Source: Deltaproteobacteria bacterium (GTDB taxonomy: Bacteria > Desulfobacterota > DSM-4660 > Desulfatiglandales > HGW-15). From it: 35,356 nucleotides of DNA. Below the pieces are notes generated by a model, which ran no database searches, was not told the DNA's origin, and was given only the letters and a program-made list of their open reading frames with translations. Where the stretch lies: assembly GCA_020342025.1 (NCBI GenBank), contig CP070840.1, positions 2,755,375 through 2,790,730 of the forward strand. The letters run 5' to 3'. Positions 28,080 through 35,356 of this stretch are shown one piece after another. The position numbers were made by a program, and so were the translations under genes. Each line of letters starts with the position of its first letter. The stretch's first letter is position 1.

Positions 28080-30533
28080 TTAATGGGCGGTCACTTCGGG
28101 TGCGGCAGGCTTTGATTCCCGGGTCGGTTCAACGCAGAAAGGCTCGCAGTCCTCTTTCGGAGCGAACAGCTCTTCCCCCTCCTTCACCACCAGCGCCTCA
28201 CTCAAAACGCTATCCATATGACCGACCAAACCCAGCTCTACTTTTCTGAGAATCTTTTTGGGGATTTCTTCTATGTCCTTTTTATTGTCCAACGGGATAA
28301 GGACCTTGCGGACCTCGCCTCTGTGGGCGGCCAAGATCTTCTCCTTTAGCCCGCCAATGGGAAGGACCCTCCCCCTCAGGGTTATTTCGCCGGTCATAGC
28401 GATGTCACGCCTCACAGGCCTCCTTGTGAGGGCGGAAACGATAGAAGTGGCAAGCGCGATACCAGCCGAAGGGCCATCTTTGGGTATGGCTCCCTCAGGA
28501 ACATGGATATGTATATCAATGTTTTCATAAAAGTCATCTGGGAGTCTGAGTTGCCTCGACCTCGACCTCACGTAACTTAGCGCAGCCTGGGCAGATTCCT
28601 GCATAACCTCTCCAAGTTTCCCTGTAAGCACCAGGTTTCCTTTTCCGGGCATAATGGCGGCCTCTGTCTGGAGGAGTTCGCCGCCCACATCGGTCCATGC
28701 CAAGCCGGTCGTTAGCCCGATATCATCTTTTTCCTCGGTACGGCCAAAGCGAAATTTTTGCACGCCCAAATATTTGTGTATGGAGGTGGCACCAATCTGG
28801 ATCTTTGTATTCTTTCCCTTTTTAACCACCTCTTTAGCCACTTTGCGGCAGATGGAAGAGATTTCCCGCTCCAGATTACGAACACCCGCCTCTCTTGTAT
28901 AATTCCTTATGATGGTGAGGATCGCCTTATCTGAAAAATATACATTTTCCGCATTAAGGCCGTTCTCCTGGATTTGTTTCTTCACGAGGAACTGCTTGGC
29001 GATGTTCAGCTTCTCCAATTCTGTGTAGCCTGGAAGCCTGATGATCTCCATCCTGTCCTGCAAAGGGAGAGGAATACTATGCAGGGTGTTCCCCGTAGTG
29101 ATAAAGAGAATCTCTGAAAGATCATAGTCCAGATCAAGGTAGTGATCGTTAAATGCAAAGTTCTGTTCCGGATCCAGGACCTCCAGCAGAGCGGCGGAAG
29201 GATCGCCGCGAAAGTCCGTGCTCATCTTATCCACTTCGTCCAGACAGAAAACCGGATTGTTGGACTTCGCCTTTTTCAGGTATTGGATTATCTTGCCTGG
29301 CAGGGCCCCGATATAGGTTCTCCGGTGCCCCCTTATTTCAGCCTCATCCCTGACTCCGCCCAGGGAGAGACGGACAAAGTTGCGCCCCGTAGCCCTTGCC
29401 ACAGACCTGGCCAGGGAGGTTTTACCCACGCCAGGAGGTCCCACGAGGCAAAGGATCGGTCCCTTGATCTTCTTGGTCAACGTCTGCACGGCCAGATATT
29501 CCAGGATTCTCTGTTTCGGTTTCTGCAGGCCATAATGATCTTCTTCAAGAATGGTTTCAGCCTCTTCTATGTCCATCTTGTCCTTGGTTCGCTCATGCCA
29601 GGGAAGCGCTAGAATCCAGTCGATGTAGTTGCGAACCACAGTGGCCTCGGCCGACATGGGGGACATCATCTTCAACTTCTTAAATTCCTGCCAGACTTTC
29701 GCGTGGGCCTCCTTGGACAACCTCTTCCTCTTTATCCTCTTTTCCAGCTCATCCAGCTCCGCCTTGAAATCATCCTTCGTGCCCATCTCTTTCTGAATGG
29801 CCCGCATCTGTTCATTGAGATAATAGTCCTTCTGGGTCTTTTCCATCTGTCTCTTGACCCTTTTCTTCAAACGACTCTCTAAGGCGAGGATATTGATCTC
29901 ATTTCGAAGTTTTTCAAAGAGCTTTTCCATCCTCTCGTTCACATCTTCTGTTTCTAGCAGGTCCTGTTTGTCGTGCAGCTTCAGGGGGAGGTGGGCCGCT
30001 ATGGTATCAGCCAGACGAGATGGGTCTTCTAAAGAGGATACGGTAGAGACAAGGTCCTTGCCCATTTTGTCATTTAACTTGGCATACTCCTGAAAGGCCT
30101 CCATCACGGTTCTCATCAGGGCCTTGGTTTCAATACCCGCCTCAGCCTCTTTTGCGTTTATGCTGACTTCAACCATGAAAAACGGCTGATCATCCAAGAA
30201 ATTCTCTATCTTCGCTCTCTGCTTGCCTTCGATAAGGGCCTTTACGGTTCCATCGGGCAACCTGAGCAGCTGCAGAACCGTTCCAAGGGTACCACAGAGA
30301 AATATGTCCTTCCTCGATGGATTATCTACCTTGGCGTCCTTCTGAGAGGATAGGAATATTTCCTTCTCGTGAGACATGACATACTCGAGGGCTTTGATGG
30401 ATTTTTCCCTGCCCACGAAAAGGGGAACGACCATATTGGGAAAAACAACCACGTCTCTCAGGGGCAAAAGGGGATATTGGAACGTTCCGACCATTTCAGC
30501 TTCTGATAGATTCTTCTTGGTTATATTAAACAT
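28080..30533 (-). CDS. lon: ATP-dependent protease Lon
   Basis: The product has 817 residues, standard for the family. It has the N-terminal substrate-binding domain (about 18-215), a coiled-coil, an AAA+ domain with Walker A GPPGVGKT (365-372) and Walker [10 protein letters not shown], and the protease domain with catalytic Ser689 (KDGPSAG) and Lys732 (GGLKEK). It degrades misfolded and regulatory proteins in the cytosol. It starts 3 bases after the clpX stop, so it is translated from the same mRNA. The last 30 residues are acidic and variable. Confidence 0.98.
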   Translation of the reverse strand: MFNITKKNLSEAEMVGTFQYPLLPLRDVVVFPNMVVPLFVGREKSIKALEYVMSHEKEIFLSSQKDAKVDNPSRKDIFLCGTLGTVLQLLRLPDGTVKALIEGKQRAKIENFLDDQPFFMVEVSINAKEAEAGIETKALMRTVMEAFQEYAKLNDKMGKDLVSTVSSLEDPSRLADTIAAHLPLKLHDKQDLLETEDVNERMEKLFEKLRNEINILALESRLKKRVKRQMEKTQKDYYLNEQMRAIQKEMGTKDDFKAELDELEKRIKRKRLSKEAHAKVWQEFKKLKMMSPMSAEATVVRNYIDWILALPWHERTKDKMDIEEAETILEEDHYGLQKPKQRILEYLAVQTLTKKIKGPILCLVGPPGVGKTSLARSVARATGRNFVRLSLGGVRDEAEIRGHRRTYIGALPGKIIQYLKKAKSNNPVFCLDEVDKMSTDFRGDPSAALLEVLDPEQNFAFNDHYLDLDYDLSEILFITTGNTLHSIPLPLQDRMEIIRLPGYTELEKLNIAKQFLVKKQIQENGLNAENVYFSDKAILTIIRNYTREAGVRNLEREISSICRKVAKEVVKKGKNTKIQIGATSIHKYLGVQKFRFGRTEEKDDIGLTTGLAWTDVGGELLQTEAAIMPGKGNLVLTGKLGEVMQESAQAALSYVRSRSRQLRLPDDFYENIDIHIHVPEGAIPKDGPSAGIALATSIVSALTRRPVRRDIAMTGEITLRGRVLPIGGLKEKILAAHRGEVRKVLIPLDNKKDIEEIPKKILRKVELGLVGHMDSVLSEALVVKEGEELFAPKEDCEPFCVEPTRESKPAAPEVTAH

Positions 30534-30536
30534 GGC

Positions 30537-31787
30537 TTAAGCGTAACCTACCTGGTTTTCATAGAGTAATAGAGGGGATTCCCCTCTGGTTATAACCTCT
30601 TCTCCCACGACACATTCCTGCACGTTTGTCATGCTGGGGAGATCATACATGATATCCAACATGACGTTTTCCAGGATGGCTCTCAGGCCGCGCGCGCCAG
30701 ACTTGCGATTGAGCGCATCTTTAGCCACGGCTAGAAGGGCTTCATTGGTAAATTTGAGTTCCACGCCCTCAAGCTCGAAGAGTTTCTCATACTGCTTGAC
30801 AAGCGCGTTTTTGGGCTCTGTGAGTATTCTTACAAGCGCATCCATGCTCAGATCGTTAAGTGATGCAACGATGGGTATCCTGCCAATAAATTCAGGGATG
30901 AGTCCAAACTTTATAAGATCCTCGGGTTGAACAAGTGCCATGATCGCATTGGTATCCTCTTCCTGCGCACTCTTAATATCCGCTTCAAAGCCCATCGCTT
31001 TACTTCCAATTCGGCTCTTAATTAATTTATCAAGCCCGTTAAAGGTCCCGCCACAAATGAAGAGGATATTATTTGTATCCACCTTCACAAAGTCCTGTTG
31101 AGGATGCTTTCTACCCCCTTTGGGTGGAACACTCGCCATGGTCCCCTCTATGATTTTCAGAAGAGCCTGCTGCACACCTTCTCCTGATACATCCCGGGTG
31201 ATGGAGGGGCTATCGGATTTTCGGGCAATCTTGTCAATCTCATCGATATAGACAATACCCTTTTTTGCGCCATCCACATCATAATCTGCCATCTGAACCA
31301 GGTTCAGGATGATGTTCTCCACGTCCTCACCCACATAACCTGCTTCTGTTAAGGTGGTGGCGTCTGCGATGGTAAAAGGAACATTAAGTATCCTGGCAAG
31401 GGTTTGGGCCAGGAGGGTCTTGCCCGATCCCGTGGGCCCGATCAAAAGAATATTGCTTTTCTGAATCTCCACCCCCTCCATATCGATGGTGGCGGCAATT
31501 CTTTTGTAGTGGTTGTGCACGGCCACGGACAGGATCTTTTTCGGCCTTTCCTGCTCTATGACGTATTCATCCAGCAATGCCTTTATCTCGAAGGGCTTGG
31601 GTAACTTTTCCGCCCCTTCCTTTTCAGCTTCTTGACCGTATTCCTCAGCAATGATCTCATTGCAAAGCTGAATGCACTCATCGCAGATATATACGGATGG
31701 GCCAGCGATGAGCTTTTTCACTTCATCTTGGCTCTTTCCGCAAAATGAGCAGAGCAGTTCATCATTGGCATCGTCTTTTCTTTGCAT
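30537..31787 (-). CDS. clpX: ATP-dependent Clp protease ATP-binding subunit ClpX
   Basis: The product has 416 residues. The N-terminal zinc-binding domain has CSFCGK and YICDEC; the AAA+ core has Walker A GPTGSGKT and Walker [10 protein letters not shown], the sensor region and the IGF-type loop for docking to ClpP. It unfolds tagged proteins and feeds them to ClpP. It is 12 bases downstream of clpP and 3 bases upstream of lon. Confidence 0.98.
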   Translation of the reverse strand: MQRKDDANDELLCSFCGKSQDEVKKLIAGPSVYICDECIQLCNEIIAEEYGQEAEKEGAEKLPKPFEIKALLDEYVIEQERPKKILSVAVHNHYKRIAATIDMEGVEIQKSNILLIGPTGSGKTLLAQTLARILNVPFTIADATTLTEAGYVGEDVENIILNLVQMADYDVDGAKKGIVYIDEIDKIARKSDSPSITRDVSGEGVQQALLKIIEGTMASVPPKGGRKHPQQDFVKVDTNNILFICGGTFNGLDKLIKSRIGSKAMGFEADIKSAQEEDTNAIMALVQPEDLIKFGLIPEFIGRIPIVASLNDLSMDALVRILTEPKNALVKQYEKLFELEGVELKFTNEALLAVAKDALNRKSGARGLRAILENVMLDIMYDLPSMTNVQECVVGEEVITRGESPLLLYENQVGYA

Positions 31788-31799
31788 CTGATCCTTCCC

Positions 31800-32402
31800 C
31801 TATTTTTTCAATTCATCATGGATTTCCCGTTTTTCGATAATCTTATCCACAATCCCGTATTGCAAGGCTTCTTCACCACTCATAAACAAATCACGCTCCG
31901 TATCCTGACGGATCTTTTCGACGGGCTGCCCCGTATGTCTTGCGAGAATTAGATGAATGGTTTCCTTAATTTTCAATATCTCTTTAGCCTGGATGTCGAT
32001 ATCGGTGGCCTGTCCCTGTACGCCACCCAATGGCTGATGAATCATAATCCTGGCGTGTGGCAGAGCATACCTCTTTCCCTTTGTCCCGGCTGCCAGTAAG
32101 AGGGCGGCCATACTTGTAGACTGGCCCATGCAAATGGTGGCCACATCAGGCTTGATATACTGCATCGTGTCATATATGGCCAGGCCCGCGGTGACAGATC
32201 CCCCAGGGGAGTTTATGTAAAGGTTCACCTCCTTATCGGGGTCTTCAGATTCAAGGAATAGCATCTGGGCAATGATCGTATTTGCCATAGGATCGTGCAC
32301 CATATCTCCCAGGAAAATGATTCGGTCTTTTAAAAGGCGTGAATAGATATCGTATGCACGCTCACCGCGACTCGATTGTTCAACCACAATTGGTATAAGC
32401 AT
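31800..32402 (-). CDS. clpP: ATP-dependent Clp protease proteolytic subunit ClpP
   Basis: The product has 200 residues. The catalytic triad is Ser97 (GQSTSMAA), His122 (MIHQP) and Asp171 (ERDLFMS), at the numbers usual for the family. The N-terminus [20 protein letters not shown] is typical and short, with little or no propeptide. Fourteen subunits form the chamber capped by ClpX. Confidence 0.98.
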   Translation of the reverse strand: MLIPIVVEQSSRGERAYDIYSRLLKDRIIFLGDMVHDPMANTIIAQMLFLESEDPDKEVNLYINSPGGSVTAGLAIYDTMQYIKPDVATICMGQSTSMAALLLAAGTKGKRYALPHARIMIHQPLGGVQGQATDIDIQAKEILKIKETIHLILARHTGQPVEKIRQDTERDLFMSGEEALQYGIVDKIIEKREIHDELKK

Positions 32403-32477
32403 CTTCTCTTGTTCTCTTCTTAATTCTGTTCTGTGTGATATTTGCTCTCGATTGGAAGGGCCATAAGTGGGGCTTTT

Positions 32478-33794
32478 TCATTCCGGTTCACTCTTCATTT
32501 TATCCGCTTCAACCTCGATGATATTAGCACCTTTAACCAGATAATTCAAGGTCTTTTCCTCCAGGAGCTGCTGCCTGAATGACTCCTCGAGGTTGTTGGC
32601 CTCATAGTATTTACGCAGGGCTTCGGCGTCTTGTCCTGCACGCAGAGCGAGCTCTTTGAAGCCTCCCGATAATTCCGCCTCAGTGATGTGCAGGTCATTT
32701 TTCCTCGCCATTTCCCCCAACACCAACATATCTTTTACCCTCTTCTCTGAGGCGGGTCTGAGATCCTCTCTTAGCTTTTCTTCAGTTAAACCCGCCCTCT
32801 CCATACTAGAACCGGATCTCAGGAGATTCTGTCGAATATTCTCTATGGCGCCGTTCAGCTCAGACTCCACCAGGCTCTCTGGCAGCTGAAAATCCACGCT
32901 ATCGGACACCTTTTTCAGTAATCTCATTTTCAGTTCTCGATCAACCCTTTTCTCTTCCCGCTCAGTGAGACTCTCTCTGATCTTATCCTTCAGATCCTGG
33001 AGGTCCTGAAAATCTGCTCCAAGATTCTTGGCAAACTCATCATTGAGTTCGGGGAGGTTCATCTCCTTTATATCTATCACTTTGACCTTGAAATGAACGC
33101 TTTTGCCGGCCAATTTGGGCTGAAAATAATCCGCTTCAAAATTCACGTTAAACTCGGACACGTCCCCTTTCTTGAGACCGATCAGGGCCTTTTCAAAATC
33201 TGGATTGAAATCGTTCCCCCCTACCCTGACTAAAAAATTGCTGTTCTTAATCCCTTCCAGGGCCTTTCCATCTTCGAACCCCTCGTATTCTATGACCGCA
33301 AAATCCTCCGCTCTTATGCCCCGCTCCTTTTCAACGGAGGAGAGCTGGCCATGGGTCTTTCTGATCTCTTCCAATTGAGCCTCCACATCCTCTTGGCTCA
33401 CAGAAAAGATCTCTTTCTCCACCTCATAACCCATATAATCCTTTAGCTCAATTTCCGGCCTGACCTCCATCACAGCGGAGTACTTGAAATTTTGCCCCAC
33501 TTTCAAGATCTCGTTTTCAATAACCGGCATGGTCAATGGAATGGTATTGGTCTGTTCCACGGCCTGGGGCAGGGTTTCATTTACCAGTCGCCTGGTTACG
33601 TCATCCAGCACCTGGTCACCAAAACGCCTCTCCAGAATTTTTCGGGGGACCTTCCCCGGCCGAAATCCAGGAAGCCTGGCACCTTTCCTCAGTTCCCGGT
33701 AAGCCTCCTCTATCTTCTCATCCACCTCCCCCGCCTCTATTTCGATCTCCAGTTTCTTCTTTACGGGGCTAATCTCTTCCAGTCTGGTCTTCAT
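32478..33794 (-). CDS. tig: Trigger factor
   Basis: The product has 438 residues from the ATG at 33794; a GTG one codon earlier is possible. It has the N-terminal ribosome-binding domain with the signature GFRPGKVPRKIL, the FKBP-type prolyl isomerase domain (about 155-240, FAVIEYEGFEDGK and VGLKKGD-like strand) and the C-terminal chaperone arms rich in Glu/Lys/Leu. It binds nascent chains at the ribosome exit. It leads the tig-clpP-clpX-lon operon. Confidence 0.96.
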   Translation of the reverse strand: MKTRLEEISPVKKKLEIEIEAGEVDEKIEEAYRELRKGARLPGFRPGKVPRKILERRFGDQVLDDVTRRLVNETLPQAVEQTNTIPLTMPVIENEILKVGQNFKYSAVMEVRPEIELKDYMGYEVEKEIFSVSQEDVEAQLEEIRKTHGQLSSVEKERGIRAEDFAVIEYEGFEDGKALEGIKNSNFLVRVGGNDFNPDFEKALIGLKKGDVSEFNVNFEADYFQPKLAGKSVHFKVKVIDIKEMNLPELNDEFAKNLGADFQDLQDLKDKIRESLTEREEKRVDRELKMRLLKKVSDSVDFQLPESLVESELNGAIENIRQNLLRSGSSMERAGLTEEKLREDLRPASEKRVKDMLVLGEMARKNDLHITEAELSGGFKELALRAGQDAEALRKYYEANNLEESFRQQLLEEKTLNYLVKGANIIEVEADKMKSEPE

Positions 33795-34080
33795 CACTTT
33801 ACCTATTTTTGCAGCAGAATTTAGAGTTGCTCACCCATTTGCCTTGACGGATTTTCCTCTCAACTTAATTATGATTTGTTACAATTTCAAGTCATTTGTG
33901 AGGCAACCGCGACAATAGGCAGGCAAACGAGCCGCAGCTTGACCCATCCTCTTGGGGACGTTTACTCCGATCTTATGGAGAAATCCCCAGCGCCAATCAC
34001 CTTGACTCAGATTTCTTTAGTCATTATATTTCCGTAACATAACAGCACTTGTAAATTTTTAGGGCGAAATATTCCATATC

Positions 34081-35356
34081 ATGCAAAATCAACCGGACAC
34101 CATCCTAAACAAGACCGTTCAGGACCAGCTGAAAATGGTATTTCAGCAGCTCCCTCACAATATTCCCCTTTACCTCTTTACCCAGGTGGGAAATAATGAT
34201 CTCTTTAACCAGGCAGCGAGACAGCTGATCCGGGCCTTTCGGGAAATTACGCCAAAAATTGAGTTCAGAGAATACGATCTTAATCACGATCTTGCCAGAA
34301 AGTGGGATGTGTACCGATCTCCCACTCTCCTATTCGATCCGGAACGTTATCCCATTCGTTGGCTGGGTGCTCCCATGGGAGAAGAGGGCCGAACCTTCCT
34401 GGAGGCCCTCTTATTAATTGGTATGGCCAAGAGCAATCTCAGTGATCAGGCCCTTCATGTGCTGGATAAAATCGAGTCCAAAAGAGACCTTAAGGTCTTT
34501 GTAAGCCCCACCTGCCCCTATTGTCCCCAACAGGCGGTCAATGCCCTGAAGACGGTTATAGAGAAACCCGAATTGATTACCCTTGAGATCATAGACATCC
34601 AGTGCAATCCTGACCTGGCCGATAGTTACTCTGCCCAGAGCGTTCCACAAACCTACGCCAACGAGGTCCTGATTGCCCAGGGAGCACAGCCAGAAGAGCT
34701 GTTTGTCCTATCCCTGGAAAAAATGGAACAGCAGACCCTCTTTATTCCAGACAGCGATGCGGAACTCATTGAAACTGACCTGGTCATTGTTGGCGGGGGC
34801 CCTGCGGGCCTGACGGCCGGGATCTATGCCGTTCGGAGTGGCATGAAGGCGGCCCTGCTGGAGAAAGGGGCTCTGGGAGGCCAAGTGGCTACCACCCCTG
34901 TAGTGGAGAACTACCCCGGTTTCACCTCTGTGGGAGGCAAGGCGCTGGTTGACTTTATGGTGAGCCATGCCCTGGAATATGTACAGATCTTTCAGGGCGA
35001 AGAGGTCATGGACATTCAACCTGGAGAGCCCATAAAGGTTATCACGAGCCGAAGACAATTCTTGGCAAAAGCGGTGCTTATGGCCACCGGGGCAACTTAC
35101 AGGCACCTGGACGTCCCCGGGGAGACCCGTTTGGCTGGCAGGGGGGTCAGTTACTGCAGTACCTGTGATGGTCCCCTATTTAAGGGCAAAAATGTGGTCA
35201 TCGTGGGCGGTGGAAACAGTGCCATAACCGAGGCATTACATCTTCATCATATTGGCGTAAACGTGACGGTCATTCACAGGAGGGACGCCTTTAGGGCCCA
35301 AGAACACCTGACAAAGAATGTCCTTGATAACAACATCCCTGTCATGTGGAATACGG
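34081..35356 (+). CDS. Thioredoxin-fold/thioredoxin-reductase fusion, cut by window edge
   Basis: The frame is open from the ATG at 34081 to the end of the window (425 codons), so the C-terminus is missing. The N-terminal 215 residues look like paired thioredoxin folds with one CPYC site (Cys145-Cys148; TCPYCPQQ). The flavoprotein part has the FAD motif GGGPAGLTAGIYA, then the redox pair Cys359-Cys362 (YCSTCDG) and the start of the NAD(P)H site (VVIVGGGNSA). The layout resembles AhpF or PDO-type reductases that pass electrons to a built-in thioredoxin domain, here N-terminal. No clear ribosome site precedes the ATG. It is divergent from tig. Confidence 0.9.
   Translation, partial: MQNQPDTILNKTVQDQLKMVFQQLPHNIPLYLFTQVGNNDLFNQAARQLIRAFREITPKIEFREYDLNHDLARKWDVYRSPTLLFDPERYPIRWLGAPMGEEGRTFLEALLLIGMAKSNLSDQALHVLDKIESKRDLKVFVSPTCPYCPQQAVNALKTVIEKPELITLEIIDIQCNPDLADSYSAQSVPQTYANEVLIAQGAQPEELFVLSLEKMEQQTLFIPDSDAELIETDLVIVGGGPAGLTAGIYAVRSGMKAALLEKGALGGQVATTPVVENYPGFTSVGGKALVDFMVSHALEYVQIFQGEEVMDIQPGEPIKVITSRRQFLAKAVLMATGATYRHLDVPGETRLAGRGVSYCSTCDGPLFKGKNVVIVGGGNSAITEALHLHHIGVNVTVIHRRDAFRAQEHLTKNVLDNNIPVMWNT

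Overview
The window reads as a chromosomal segment of a Gram-negative bacterium, most likely a Desulfobacterota (Deltaproteobacteria) member. The grounds are a tig-clpP-clpX-lon operon, a LysM-protein/dprA/topA block, many -24/-12 (sigma54) promoters, outer-membrane and lipoprotein signals, and small PilZ, DUF5658 and SYLF proteins. This placement is inference from gene content; there is no rRNA to confirm it.

Layout. 1-2,445 (minus strand) is an AT-richer accessory stretch: a collagen-like Gly-X-Y secreted protein cut by the left edge, a secreted SnoaL-like protein, a Cys-rich lipoprotein and a 51-aa ribbon-helix-helix protein. The first two genes share two duplicated non-coding blocks, one of which folds into a 14-bp hairpin with compensatory changes. 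2,579-4,107 holds a structured leader, a small Cys protein, a tyrosine recombinase and tRNA-Leu(TAG). 4,304-7,907 carries small secreted or cytosolic proteins and an alpha/beta hydrolase. 8,251-13,732 is the LysM protein, dprA, topA and, convergently, endonuclease V. 13,871-16,395 (minus) encodes a response regulator, a class II aldolase and an FHA-GAF protein.

16,800-25,960 is rich in signalling and envelope genes: two paralogous small membrane proteins flanking a Cys4 protein, a PilZ protein, a 990-residue adenylate-cyclase/TolB-like/TPR protein with a possible leader peptide, a DUF481 outer-membrane protein, a SYLF protein and a DUF5658 membrane protein. Five minus-strand genes across the window (collagen-like, both small membrane proteins, PilZ, DUF5658) each have a near-consensus sigma54 promoter. 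One of these also has a pair of 18-bp palindromes set exactly two helical turns apart, as expected for an enhancer-binding activator. This suggests a coordinated envelope/surface regulon whose activator lies outside the window.

26,243-27,489 has a structured non-coding segment, a small ribbon-helix-helix gene with an operator-like palindrome at its promoter, a small Cys-rich protein too short for routine gene calling, and a cyclic-nucleotide-binding-domain protein. 27,675-33,794 (minus) is the protein quality-control operon tig-clpP-clpX-lon followed by tRNA-Val, tRNA-Asp and a terminator. From 34,081 a thioredoxin-fold/thioredoxin-reductase fusion runs off the right edge.
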